In this document: in pieces, positions 25,183-33,987 of the stretch | How positions within the stretch are numbered: position 1 is the stretch's first letter | How the letters are laid out: every line of letters begins with the position of its first letter | NCBI GenBank assembly: GCA_030681895.1 | Contig: JAUXRI010000229.1 | Span: 1 to 64,000 of the forward strand | Source: Myxococcales bacterium | Lineage (GTDB): Bacteria > Myxococcota > Myxococcia > Myxococcales > Myxococcaceae | Length of the DNA: 64,000 nt | Direction of reading: 5' to 3' | Notes under the pieces: model-generated | Database searches by the model: none | Told to the model about the DNA's origin: nothing | What the model saw: the letters and a program-made list of their open reading frames with translations, nothing else | Translations under genes and position numbers: made by a program

Positions 25183-26751
25183 TCACTTCCTCACGAAGTA
25201 CAGGCCCTCGCCGTCCTGATCGGCCAGCGAGAAGCCTGAGGCCTCGAAGAGCTGCCGGGCGTGCGCGAGGCGCTCGGGCTCGAGCGGTCCCATGAGGATG
25301 ATGCGGTTGAACACCCGCGTCTGCTGCGCCGCCTGAAAGCAGGCCTCCTCCGGGAAGTCGCAGGTGCACCACCAGTGATCGGCGGTCGCGCCGCGCTCCT
25401 GGCCACGGAAGAACGCGTTGCTGCCGTTGAACCAGAACGAGCCGCCCGCGCCCCACAAGCCTTCGTTCATCACCACGAGCCCGGTGCCTTCACGACTGGC
25501 GCGGGCCGTCAGCCGGAACAGCTCGGGCCGCTGCGGGCGAAAGCCCTGGAAGAGCTCCTGCGACACGTTCGGCATCAGCCCGAGCGGCAACAACACGAGC
25601 GTCGCGGCGACCACCAGCACCGTCAGCGCCTTGCCGAACACGCCCTTCATCCACGCAGCGGGAGCGAGCTCGAGCTTCCCGAACGCCGCGGCAGCGAGCT
25701 GGGCCACGGCCGGCGCACCGGCGACGCAGAGCAACACCAGCATCGGGTACAGGAAGCGGTCTTCCTTGTGAGGCGTCGCGCTCACCGACACGAGGTAGAC
25801 GAGCGACGGCACCACGAAGAGCCACACGCGCGCCTGGCTCCAGCGCCACAGCACCACGCCCACGAGCCCGACCGGCGCCAGCACGCGCGGCAGATAGTAG
25901 TGCCACGGGCTCGTCCCGAAGCTCGCCGATTTGCCCTTGAGGATGTTGTAGTCGACGTACTCCTGAAACGAGTGCCACCAGCCGCCGAGGCGCGCGTTCG
26001 GCAGCGAGCCCCACGTCACCTTGTCGAGCACGCCGAGGCCGAGGGCGATGACGGCGCCTCCGGCGACGCAGAAGGCCAGCGCGCGGAACCGCTTCGTGGC
26101 CGCGAGGAACACCAGCGCCGGCGCGATGAACGCCGCCGAGCCGTAGCGCGTCACCTGCGCGAACCCCAGGAGCACGCCGCCGAGGAACGCCACCTGCCAC
26201 CGTGAGTTCGCCTCTTCCGCGTCGAGCCGCTCGAGCCCCCACACCAGGAACGCCGCGCTGAACGACTCGCTCATGCTGCGGCCGGCGAAGAAGATGACGA
26301 GCGGGTTGAGCGCCACCAGCACCACGGCCCACGGCGCGAAGATGGCGCCGATGCGGCGCACCGAGAGCCTCCACACCGCTGCCAACATCGCCACGTGCAG
26401 CGCGTACTGCGGCAACGCCAGCACGAAGCGCCGGGCCTGCACGTCACGCACGCCGAAGACGTCAGCCAGCTGCAACAACCACGAAAAGACGCCGGGCACG
26501 AACCAGTTGCGCAGGCCGACCTGCCACTCCCACGCGAGCACGCCGTAGCCGAAGGCGCGGTTCATCGCGGGGTCGAGCGACTGGTACACCTCGTCGGGGT
26601 GCAGGCGGCCCATGCGAAACACGGCGTCGAGCACCGGCACCGCGGCCAGCACCACCACGAGCCGCCAGGGCACGGTGACCGGCGCAGGCGCGTCAGGCAC
26701 GACGACCGGCGGCGCGTCAGGCGGGGCGATCGGAGCGGGCGCGCCAGTCAT
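25183..26751 (-). CDS. GT22-like (ALG9/PIG-B type) mannosyltransferase
   Basis: A 522-residue polytopic membrane protein of the GT-C class. HPDE at 51-54 followed by FGYGVLAWEW (67-76) reproduces the HPDE...GYG...TWEW signature of GPI and ALG mannosyltransferases; the HKEDRF motif at 328-333 matches the second hallmark (HKExRF) of GT22. About eleven hydrophobic helices lie between ~30 and ~410, and the C-terminal ~110 residues form a soluble domain with a Cys-containing stretch (WWCTCDFPEEAC). Such enzymes use polyprenyl-phosphate mannose on the non-cytoplasmic side. The DPM1-like gene at 17.2 kb could make that donor. Bacterial members of this family are known but not well studied; acceptor unknown. 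Confidence 0.83.
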   Translation of the reverse strand: MTGAPAPIAPPDAPPVVVPDAPAPVTVPWRLVVVLAAVPVLDAVFRMGRLHPDEVYQSLDPAMNRAFGYGVLAWEWQVGLRNWFVPGVFSWLLQLADVFGVRDVQARRFVLALPQYALHVAMLAAVWRLSVRRIGAIFAPWAVVLVALNPLVIFFAGRSMSESFSAAFLVWGLERLDAEEANSRWQVAFLGGVLLGFAQVTRYGSAAFIAPALVFLAATKRFRALAFCVAGGAVIALGLGVLDKVTWGSLPNARLGGWWHSFQEYVDYNILKGKSASFGTSPWHYYLPRVLAPVGLVGVVLWRWSQARVWLFVVPSLVYLVSVSATPHKEDRFLYPMLVLLCVAGAPAVAQLAAAAFGKLELAPAAWMKGVFGKALTVLVVAATLVLLPLGLMPNVSQELFQGFRPQRPELFRLTARASREGTGLVVMNEGLWGAGGSFWFNGSNAFFRGQERGATADHWWCTCDFPEEACFQAAQQTRVFNRIILMGPLEPERLAHARQLFEASGFSLADQDGEGLYFVRK

Positions 26752-26894
26752 GGGCGTGGGCGCTTAGCACTGTCGTCACGCGCAATGGGCTCCCGTGCGC
26801 GCCGTATCAGCGACGTTCCGCTCGCCGGGAAACACCTGCGCCGTGTCGCTGCTCACGGTACGGTCGGGAACGTTACTCCGACAAGGACGCCGCG

Positions 26895-28739
26895 ATGACG
26901 CCGTGCCAGCACTGTGGACAGCCCCACCCGCCCGGCACGCCGAACTGCCCGCGCACGGGCGACTCGATGTCGCAGCCCGGCCCCATCGGCATGCGGCTCG
27001 ACCGCTACCAGGTGGAGTCGCTGCTCGGCACCGGAGGGTTTGGCTCGGTCTACAAAGCCCGGCACGTGCACACCGACGCGCTCGTCGCCCTGAAGGTGCT
27101 CAAGAAGCACCTCGGCGCCGACCCGGGCATGGTGGAGCGCTTCCTGCGAGAGGCCCGCGCGGCCGCCGCGGTGGGAAGCGATCACATCGTGCGGGTGTTG
27201 GACGCGGGGCAGAGCACCGAAGGCACGCCGTTTCTCGTGCTCGAGCTGCTCGAAGGCGTCGACTTGAAGGACCTCGCCACCAACGAAGCGCCGCTGCCTG
27301 CGATGCGCGTGGTGCTGCTGTGTCTGCAGGTGCTCGACGGGCTCGAAGCGGCGCACAAGAAGGGCATCGTTCACCGCGACATGAAGCCCGCGAACGCGTT
27401 CGTCGTGCGCAAGGTCGACGATCGCGGCACCGACAAGGACTTCGTCAAGCTGCTCGACTTCGGCATTTCCAAGATGCACGCCGAGAGCGGCACCAGCGGC
27501 CTCACCATGACGGGCGTCGCGATGGGCACGCCGTCGTACATGGCGCCGGAGCAGTTCTTCGACGCGCGCTCCGTCGATGCTCGCGCCGACGTCTATTCGG
27601 TGGCGGTGATGATGTACGAGCTGCTGTCCGGCCGCCTGCCGCTCGACGCGAGCAGCTACGCAGAGCTCATCGTCAAGGTCCGCACCGAGTCACCGCTGCC
27701 GCTGCTGCAGGTCGCGCCCAGCGTTCCGCGGGCCCTGGCTGACGCGGTGATGGTCGGCCTCGCGAAAGAGAAGGAGCAGCGCTGGGGTTCGGCGAAGGAG
27801 TTCAACCACGCGCTGCGCGCCGCGATGGGCCTGCCGCTGCCGGGGAGCACGCCGATTCCACCCCGCGCCACGCTCGGGGGTCAGAAGGTGCCGCCCGCGG
27901 TCTCCAACCCCGACTCCCAGTCGATGATGCTGGGGAGCACGGCCCAGCCGCAGCGCGCGACACCGATGCCGGCGCCGTCAGGACCGTCCGCGCAGCCGAT
28001 GAAGCCCGTCGCCGCGCCAACGCCTGCGCCTGCGCCCAGGCAGCCCACGCCCGCCGCCGCGCAGGGCTGGGTGGTGCCGACAGGCCCGGGTGGGCAGAAC
28101 CAACCGCTCCCCGTCAGCACGCCGGCCGTCGTGCAGCCGATGCCGCAGATGATGCCGGTCGCGCAGGCGCCGTACACCCAGCCGCCTCCTTCGGGCGGCT
28201 CGAGCGCGTTGAAATGGGTGGCCATCATCGGCGGCGGGCTCATCGGCCTGTGCTGCATGTGCCTCGGCGTCGGCTCGATGTCGGACTCGTTTCAGACGTC
28301 GAAGAACGACGTGGTGCCGCCGAGCAGCGACTCCATCGTCACCGACGACATCGTTCCGCCCCTCGACCCGGTGCCTGTCGACGAAGCACCGTCGGTGGCC
28401 GACACGCTCGATCGGCTCGAGAAGCTCAAGGTGAAGAAGGCGCCGAAGCCCGACGCGCCGGTCGACCCCAATGGCACCGAGATCTTCGACAGTCTGCAGC
28501 TGAACCAGGGCGGGCCCGAGCAGCCGACGGCCGAGCAGCTCGACATGGCCAGCCAGATGCTCGAAGCGATGGCAAACGGAGCGAGCGGGCCAGACAAGAA
28601 GAAGCTTCGACGCGCGGCCGAGCGGCTCTCGAAGCTCCGGCAGGCCTGGAAGAGCAAGGGCAAGCTGAACGAGCGGCAGCTCGAGGAGCTCGAACGAATC
28701 GGCGACGAGATCGACACCACGAACGATGCTCAGCCGTAG
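26895..28739 (+). CDS. Hanks-type Ser/Thr protein kinase, membrane anchored
   Basis: A 614-residue kinase. It opens with a short Cys/His stretch (CQHCGQPH, then NC) that looks like a degenerate zinc ribbon. Kinase domain ~36-310: GTGGFGSVYKA at 45-55, Lys67 (ALKVLKK), HRDMKPAN at 160-167, DFG at 188-190, and MAPEQ near 217. All catalytic residues are present. A Pro/Ala/Gln-rich linker of ~120 residues leads to one membrane helix (~440-460, Cys-rich: GLCCMCLGVG). The C-terminal ~150 residues are acidic then helical and probably periplasmic. The last 10 bases overlap the convergent M32 peptidase gene. Substrates are unknown. Confidence 0.93.
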   Translation: MTPCQHCGQPHPPGTPNCPRTGDSMSQPGPIGMRLDRYQVESLLGTGGFGSVYKARHVHTDALVALKVLKKHLGADPGMVERFLREARAAAAVGSDHIVRVLDAGQSTEGTPFLVLELLEGVDLKDLATNEAPLPAMRVVLLCLQVLDGLEAAHKKGIVHRDMKPANAFVVRKVDDRGTDKDFVKLLDFGISKMHAESGTSGLTMTGVAMGTPSYMAPEQFFDARSVDARADVYSVAVMMYELLSGRLPLDASSYAELIVKVRTESPLPLLQVAPSVPRALADAVMVGLAKEKEQRWGSAKEFNHALRAAMGLPLPGSTPIPPRATLGGQKVPPAVSNPDSQSMMLGSTAQPQRATPMPAPSGPSAQPMKPVAAPTPAPAPRQPTPAAAQGWVVPTGPGGQNQPLPVSTPAVVQPMPQMMPVAQAPYTQPPPSGGSSALKWVAIIGGGLIGLCCMCLGVGSMSDSFQTSKNDVVPPSSDSIVTDDIVPPLDPVPVDEAPSVADTLDRLEKLKVKKAPKPDAPVDPNGTEIFDSLQLNQGGPEQPTAEQLDMASQMLEAMANGASGPDKKKLRRAAERLSKLRQAWKSKGKLNERQLEELERIGDEIDTTNDAQP

Positions 28740-30205
28740 CGCGCCTTCAATGACGCGATGAAGTCGTCGTCGCGCAGGCCGTGCCCGGTGATCTGGCGAA
28801 TCAGATCCTCCGCGTCGAGGCGGGCGCCGTGCTGATGCACCTTCGCCCGCAACCACTCCCGCAGCCCGAGCAGCTGGCCTCTTTCGAGGTCGGCCTCGAG
28901 CGAGGGCAGCTCCTTCAGCGCGGTCGCGTAGAGCGTGGCGCCATAGAGATTCCCCAGCGAATAGGTCGGGAAGTAGCCGAACTCGCCCCACGCCCAGTGG
29001 ATGTCCTGGAGCACGCCTTCGACGGGCCGCTTCACCTCGAGGCCCAGCAACTGCTTCGTCTTCTGGTTCCAGGCGTCCTCGACGTCGGCCACCGACAAGC
29101 TGCCGCGCACGAGGCCCAGCTCGAGCTCGTACCGCAGCGCGATGTGCAGGTTGTACGTCACCTCGTCGGCCTCGACGCGTGTGTGGCTGCGCTCGACCTT
29201 GTTCACCGAGGCGAGGAAGTCGTCGAGCGTGAGCCCGGCGAGCTGCGTGGGGAACCGCGCGGCCAGCTTCGGGAAGAAGAACGTCCAGAAGGCGCGGCTG
29301 CGGCCGACCAGGTTCTCCCACAGGCGTGACTGCGACTCGTGCAGGCCCATCGAGGGTGACTGCGCGAGCGGGGTGCGGAAGTGCTCGGCCGAGAAGCCCT
29401 GCTCGTAGAGCCCGTGGCCGCACTCGTGAAGCGTGCCGAAGATCGCGGAGAACGGCTGGTCTTCGAACAGCCGCGTCGTCAGCCGCACGTCGGTCGCCGC
29501 GAGGCCGTTCGAGAACGGGTGAATCGAACGATCCTGCCGGCCGGCCTCGAGGTCGAAGCCCATCGCCGGCAACAGCTCCATGGTGAAGGCCCACTGCTCG
29601 TCGACGGGGAAGCGCTTGCCCGCGAGCGGATCACGGGGCGGCCCCTTGGCTTCGATGGCCGTGATGAGGGGCGCGAGCTTGTCGGCGAGCGACTTCAGCA
29701 CCGGAGTCAGGCGCGCCACCCGCATGCCCGGCTCGTAGCCCTCCAGCAGCGCGTCGTAGCGCTCTCCATCATGTCCCAGCGCGTCGGCCTGCTCGCGCCG
29801 CAGGTTCACCAGCACGTCGAGCTTTGGCGCGAAGACCGAGAATGCCTGCTGGGCCCGCGCGTCACGCCACGCACCGAGCGCGACGGACTGAGCCTCGGCG
29901 ATGGCCTTGACGAGCCGCGACGGGAGCTTCGCGGCGCGATCGCGCTCACGCTGAAAGACGCGCAGCATCGCCACTTCGTCGGGCGTCGCGGGTCTCGCTT
30001 CGGCCAGCCACTCCCCGACGCGCGGGTCGACCAGCCGCTCGTGGTAGAGCCCCTGGAGCGTGCCCAGCTGCGCCGCTCTCGAGCCCTCGGCCTTGCGAGG
30101 CATGTACGTCTCTTGATCCCACGTCGCGAGGTTGATGACTCCCGACAGGTCGCGGAGCTCGTGGAGGCGGTTGAGGAGCGCGTCGTTCATGAGGGCGGCG
30201 AGCAT
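28730..30205 (-). CDS. M32-family carboxypeptidase (Taq type)
   Basis: A 491-residue cytoplasmic zinc carboxypeptidase. The zinc motif HECGH lies at residues 260-264 (HExxH), within GTLHECGHGLYEQGF; the downstream HESQSRLWEN block near residue 292 provides the third ligand Glu. The N-terminal LATWDQETYMP segment and C-terminal IHWAWGEFGYFPTYSLGN are also family-specific. ATG at 30205 has a GAGG eight bases upstream and is preferred over ATG at 30190. It removes C-terminal residues from peptides, a general turnover role. Confidence 0.94.
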   Translation of the reverse strand: MLAALMNDALLNRLHELRDLSGVINLATWDQETYMPRKAEGSRAAQLGTLQGLYHERLVDPRVGEWLAEARPATPDEVAMLRVFQRERDRAAKLPSRLVKAIAEAQSVALGAWRDARAQQAFSVFAPKLDVLVNLRREQADALGHDGERYDALLEGYEPGMRVARLTPVLKSLADKLAPLITAIEAKGPPRDPLAGKRFPVDEQWAFTMELLPAMGFDLEAGRQDRSIHPFSNGLAATDVRLTTRLFEDQPFSAIFGTLHECGHGLYEQGFSAEHFRTPLAQSPSMGLHESQSRLWENLVGRSRAFWTFFFPKLAARFPTQLAGLTLDDFLASVNKVERSHTRVEADEVTYNLHIALRYELELGLVRGSLSVADVEDAWNQKTKQLLGLEVKRPVEGVLQDIHWAWGEFGYFPTYSLGNLYGATLYATALKELPSLEADLERGQLLGLREWLRAKVHQHGARLDAEDLIRQITGHGLRDDDFIASLKARYG

Positions 30206-30261
30206 ATGCGCGGCCTCACTCCTTGTGACGCGTGGCTCGACGTGCTTTTGGCTGGTGCGCC

Positions 30262-30849
30262 ATGGCCCACCAGATCTTCACCTTCATGAACCGCGAAGAC
30301 GAGGAGGCCTTCGTGCGCGTGTTGCAGCGCTCGGTCTTCGAGGTCTACCCCCGGCGCGTGCCTCCCGACTGGACGACGTTTCGTGCTTCGTTCGAGACGA
30401 TCGAAAAACTGCCGGAGCGCGAGGTCTATCTCGTGGCGAGCGACCTGGGCCCCGCCCATGTCGACACCATCAAGCGCGGCCCGGACAAGGGGCACTGGCG
30501 CATCGATGAGGTGCGCTCCCCCGTCGTCTACTGGGAGCGCAGCTCGATCAACGACGACGGTGAGCTGCTGTGGGGCCAGCTGTGGGCCGAGCTCGACATC
30601 ACGCAGCAGACAGGCCGTCGCGAAGCCGCGCCCTCGGCGTTTCGGGCGCGCGTGCTCGAGCTGACCGCGTGGCTCACGAAGACCTACCGCAAGGGCGACC
30701 CGAAGGGCTCCTATGTCGGCCCGGCCGCTGCGCGCGAAGTCAAAGAGGGACGGCTGAAGCTGCGTGAGGACACGCACTCGGGCCGGCTCGTGGTGCCACA
30801 CGGCATGCAGCGACCCAAGGCCCCCATCGGGCGCAAGTTCCGCCGCTGA
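30262..30849 (+). CDS. Hypothetical protein
   Basis: A 195-residue protein that I cannot assign to a family. ATG at 30262 starts a plausible domain (AHQIFTFMNREDEEAF); an upstream in-frame start at 30232 would run into the promoter region of the divergent peptidase. It is an alpha/beta protein with many Arg, Glu and Trp and no signal peptide or membrane helix. The last 45 residues are basic (KLREDTHSGRLVVPHG...). Likely cytoplasmic. Codon use is like the neighbours. Confidence 0.75.
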   Translation: MAHQIFTFMNREDEEAFVRVLQRSVFEVYPRRVPPDWTTFRASFETIEKLPEREVYLVASDLGPAHVDTIKRGPDKGHWRIDEVRSPVVYWERSSINDDGELLWGQLWAELDITQQTGRREAAPSAFRARVLELTAWLTKTYRKGDPKGSYVGPAAAREVKEGRLKLREDTHSGRLVVPHGMQRPKAPIGRKFRR

Positions 30850-30905
30850 CGGTGGCGTGACGAAGTTGGGAACGTGCTCCGTGCGGGCGGGGTTAGAGTC
30901 AGCAC

Positions 30906-31829
30906 ATGTCCTGGCTCGATACCCTCGAAGACATTCGCAAGAAGGACTTCAGCAAGGTGCCGGTCGCCAAGCGCGATCAAGCGGCGCGCGACGTCGTCAA
31001 CATGGCCAGCTACGGCTGCGCGGTGGTGGCGGTGTCTCCGATTCCGTTCTCCGACGCGGTGCTCAGCCTGCCCATGCAGTCGGCGATGGTGATGACGGTC
31101 GGCCACGTCTACGGCCGCAAGGTGACCCAGGCTGACGCGAAGTCGCTCATCCTCGAGCTCGGCACGGTCGCTGGCGCGGGCATGCTGGTGCGTCAAGGCA
31201 TCAAGGCGCTGCTGCCCGTCGTCGGCGCGCTGCTCACCGTGCCCGCCGCGTTCGCGATGAACTGGGCCATCGGCCGCGTCGCCATGGAGTACTTCAAGAA
31301 CCCCGGCATGCCGAAAGACCAGCTGCGCAAGGTCTACGAGGCCGCGCGCGCCGAGGGGTCGAAGCTGTTCTCGAAGGAGCGCTTCGACGCGTTCCGCAAG
31401 AGCCGCACCGCGAAGGTCGAGCCAGAGGATGTCGCCGAGCCTGACGAGAAGGCGGCGCCTGCGAAGAAGACCGTCGGCAAGAAGAAGCCCGCGCCGAAGC
31501 TGTCGAAGGTCGAGAAGCTCATCACGAAGGACTTCGACCAGAAGTTGGCGAAGCACCCTGACGTTCGCAAGGCGGTCGCCGGCCTCATTCACCTCGACAT
31601 CACGGGTGCCGATGGCGGCCAGTGGACGGCTGATCTGACGCGCGGCAAAGATTTCATCTCGCAGGGGCTGACGGGCAGTCCACGCCTGACGGTGCGCTGC
31701 TCTGCGAACGACTTCAACGCGCTGCTCAAGGGCCGGAAGGACGCTCAGATGGCCGTGCTTGCGGGCGATCTCGAGCTGGTGCCGATGGATCTCGATCTCG
31801 TGGCGAAGCTCGCGCCGCTGTTCGCCTGA
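30906..31829 (+). CDS. DUF697 - SCP2 sterol-carrier-like fusion protein
   Basis: A 307-residue protein. Residues ~25-125 match DUF697 (YcjF/EcsC-like membrane-associated region): AVVAVSPIPFSDAVLSLPMQ and MTVGHVYGRKVTQADAK, followed by two hydrophobic helices (GTVAGAGMLV, ALLPVVGALLTVPAAFAM). A Lys/Ala/Pro linker (~165-205) leads to a C-terminal ~95-residue domain that reads as SCP2-like: QWTADLTRGKDFI, PRLTVRCSANDFNALLKG, AQMAVLAGDLELVPMD, then an alpha end. SCP2 domains bind lipids or CoA esters. I infer a membrane-associated lipid-handling protein; the fusion is unusual and no partner is obvious. Confidence 0.8.
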   Translation: MSWLDTLEDIRKKDFSKVPVAKRDQAARDVVNMASYGCAVVAVSPIPFSDAVLSLPMQSAMVMTVGHVYGRKVTQADAKSLILELGTVAGAGMLVRQGIKALLPVVGALLTVPAAFAMNWAIGRVAMEYFKNPGMPKDQLRKVYEAARAEGSKLFSKERFDAFRKSRTAKVEPEDVAEPDEKAAPAKKTVGKKKPAPKLSKVEKLITKDFDQKLAKHPDVRKAVAGLIHLDITGADGGQWTADLTRGKDFISQGLTGSPRLTVRCSANDFNALLKGRKDAQMAVLAGDLELVPMDLDLVAKLAPLFA

Positions 31830-31943
31830 CGCAGGCGTTTCGCTCCGAGCCGTCGATTTCGGGCGAGCGCCGCAGGGGTTGCGTGGTTCGCCGGGCGCTC
31901 CGCAGGGAGTTGTTGGCGCGTGGGTTGCTCTGAAACCCACATC

Positions 31944-32402
31944 ATGCCCCAGACCATCCTCGTGCAGGACTACATGACCCCGTCGCCTCACACCATCGGC
32001 GCGTCGCTGTCGCTGTCCGACGCGGCGAACATGATGAAGGCGCACAAGATTCGGCACCTGCCCGTCCTCGATGGCAACTCGCTGGTGGGCATCGTGAGCG
32101 ACCGCGACGTGCAGATGGTGAGGTCGATGGAGTCTGTCGACGCCGATGAGGTGCCCATCGAAGAGGCGATGTCGCAGTCGCCGTACACGATCTCCGCGAC
32201 GACGCCGCTCGAGGTCGTCGCCCGGCACATGGCCAAGCACAAGCTCGGCAGCGCCGTCATCGTGAACGCGAACCAGAAGGTGATCGGCGTCTTCACCGTC
32301 ACCGACGGCATGCGCGCGCTCGCGGACATGCTGGGCGACATGCCGCAGGCGGCCGTCATCGCCGACGAGAAGAAGAAGCCGGCCCCCAAGAAGCGGGCGT
32401 GA
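31944..32402 (+). CDS. Two-CBS-domain protein
   Basis: A 152-residue protein consisting of one CBS pair. Repeat 1 (~8-65) contains DYMTPSPHTI, HKIRHLPVLDGNSLVGIVSDRDV; repeat 2 (~75-135) contains EAMSQSPYTI, HKLGSAVIVN and GVFTVTDGM. CBS pairs usually bind adenosine nucleotides and act as energy sensors. A Lys/Pro tail (EKKKPAPKKRA) ends the protein. ATG at 31944 is the usual family start, but GTG at 31920 has a good AGGGAG ten bases upstream and would add eight residues; the sequence between them forms a 7-bp hairpin. Confidence 0.9.
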   Translation: MPQTILVQDYMTPSPHTIGASLSLSDAANMMKAHKIRHLPVLDGNSLVGIVSDRDVQMVRSMESVDADEVPIEEAMSQSPYTISATTPLEVVARHMAKHKLGSAVIVNANQKVIGVFTVTDGMRALADMLGDMPQAAVIADEKKKPAPKKRA

Positions 32403-32449
32403 CGCAAACACTCGCCTCGATGTGACGCGACCGTTACGGTGCGCACCTC

Positions 32450-33373
32450 ATGAGCGTGCCGTCAGTCGAGAAGCGTCCTTGGAGTGGTTTCGCGATCGTC
32501 ACCCTGGCCTACGTCGCCGGGCTGGTGGTGGCTGCGGGCGTGTTGAAGGCCGTCCCGGTCGAGTGGCACCCGCTCGTCAAGGTCGCGCTGGCCGACGTCG
32601 CCGCGACGGTGGCCGTGTTCATCTTCTCGGTCGCGAACGACAACTCGAGTTTCTACGATCCCTACTGGTCGCTCGCGCCGGTCGCCATCGCGGCGTGGCT
32701 CGCGCTCGGGCCTGGCGCGGCGCATGGCATCGAGCTGCGACAGCTCGTCGTGGTGACCCTCATCACGATCTATGGCGCACGACTGACCTACAACTGGGCG
32801 CGTGGCTGGGCTGGCCTGCGCCATGAAGACTGGCGCTACGTCGACTTCCGCTCCAAGACCGGGAAGCTCTATTGGCCGTTCAGCTTCGCGGCGCTGCACT
32901 TCTTCCCGACGGTGATGGTGCTGCTGGGCTGCGTGCCGCTCCAGGCCGCGCTGGTCGACGCGGGGCCTGCATTCGGCGCCCTCGACGTGCTGGCAGCCGT
33001 CGTCACCCTCGTCGCCATCGCCATCGAGACGATCGCCGACGAGCAGCTGCGCGGGTTTCGCCAAAGCAAGCGCGCCGACGGCGACATCTGCAACGTCGGG
33101 CTGTGGAGCTGGTCGCGGCACCCGAACTACTTCGGAGAGATCTCGTTCTGGGTCGGCCTGTGGCTCTTCGGCGTCGCGGCGGGTGCTCCGTGGTGGGCCG
33201 CGGTCGGTTGGGTGGCGATGGTGGCGCTCTTCGTGGGCGCCAGCATTCCCATGGCCGAGAAGCGCAGCGTCGCGCGTCGCCCGCATTACGCGGACCATCA
33301 GCGGCGCGTGTCGATGCTCATTCCGATGCCGCCCAGGCGCGAAGCCGTCGGAGCACAGAACTCCAACTCCTAG
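32450..33373 (+). CDS. DUF1295 family membrane protein (steroid-5-alpha-reductase-like)
   Basis: A 307-residue polytopic protein. The family features are SFYDPYWSLAPV near residue 67, YGARLTYNWARGW near residue 107, DFRSKTGKLYWPFSF near residue 128, and the C-terminal SWSRHPNYFGEISFW (residues ~222-236), the catalytic-site-like motif shared with isoprenylcysteine methyltransferases and steroid reductases. Seven to eight membrane helices are expected. Members are thought to act on lipophilic substrates with NADPH, but the substrate is unknown. Confidence 0.88.
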   Translation: MSVPSVEKRPWSGFAIVTLAYVAGLVVAAGVLKAVPVEWHPLVKVALADVAATVAVFIFSVANDNSSFYDPYWSLAPVAIAAWLALGPGAAHGIELRQLVVVTLITIYGARLTYNWARGWAGLRHEDWRYVDFRSKTGKLYWPFSFAALHFFPTVMVLLGCVPLQAALVDAGPAFGALDVLAAVVTLVAIAIETIADEQLRGFRQSKRADGDICNVGLWSWSRHPNYFGEISFWVGLWLFGVAAGAPWWAAVGWVAMVALFVGASIPMAEKRSVARRPHYADHQRRVSMLIPMPPRREAVGAQNSNS

Positions 33374-33487
33374 GTCAAAGCCCGGTTGAGCCACGAAGGT
33401 CGGCACCGACATGATCTCGCCGTAGCGGAGCACCTGCTCTCGCTCGACCTCAGCATCCTCGAGCTGGTCGCCGGCGAAGACGAGGGC

Positions 33488-33913
33488 TCAGCGCTTCTTC
33501 CGCGGATTGCGCTCGTCGAGGAAGGCGCCGCTGAAGGCGAACGGCAACAAGGCACCGACGGTCGATTGAAGCTCCTGGCCGTCGAGGGTTCGCGAGCGCA
33601 CCTCGACGCCTGGCGCGGCGAACTCGGCGAGCACCTGACGGCACGCGCCGCACGGAGGCACCGGGCGCGAATGATCGACCACGATCGCGACGCGCACCGG
33701 CGTCCGTCCCGCGAGCCGCATCGCGCCGATGGCGTTGCGCTCGGCACACAGCGTCAGCCCGTAGCTCGCGTTCTCGACGTTGCAGCCCGAGATGATCGAG
33801 CCGTCGTCACACTCGATGGCCGCGCCGACGAAGAACTTCGAGTACGGCGCGTGGGCCTGCCGGCGGGCCTTCTCGGCCGCGCGCCACAGACGTGTCCAGG
33901 AGGGCTCTGCCAT
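33488..33913 (-). CDS. cdd: Cytidine deaminase
   Basis: A 141-residue homotetramer-type cytidine deaminase that converts cytidine or deoxycytidine to uridine forms for pyrimidine salvage. The motifs are YSKFFVGAA near residue 24, the GCNVENASYGLTLCAERNA block near residue 43 with the first zinc Cys and catalytic Glu, and PPCGACRQVL near residue 86 with the other two zinc Cys. Length is normal. The 114 bases between its stop and 33374 hold no supported gene. Confidence 0.95.
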   Translation of the reverse strand: MAEPSWTRLWRAAEKARRQAHAPYSKFFVGAAIECDDGSIISGCNVENASYGLTLCAERNAIGAMRLAGRTPVRVAIVVDHSRPVPPCGACRQVLAEFAAPGVEVRSRTLDGQELQSTVGALLPFAFSGAFLDERNPRKKR

Positions 33914-33987
33914 GGGCCGTCCAGCATTTCACAGCCGGCGCGCCCGTCGTGTTTTCGGCAGCCCCAAGCTGCTAGGTCGTGTGCCCC

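Noticed and set aside
33374..33487. Minus-strand frame after the cdd stop contains RYGEIMSVPTFVAQPGF, which resembles the cis-Pro region of a thioredoxin.
   Set aside because: There is no CxxC, no start codon with a binding site, and the frame runs on into antisense of the DUF1295 gene. A chance match or an unrecognisable remnant is more likely.
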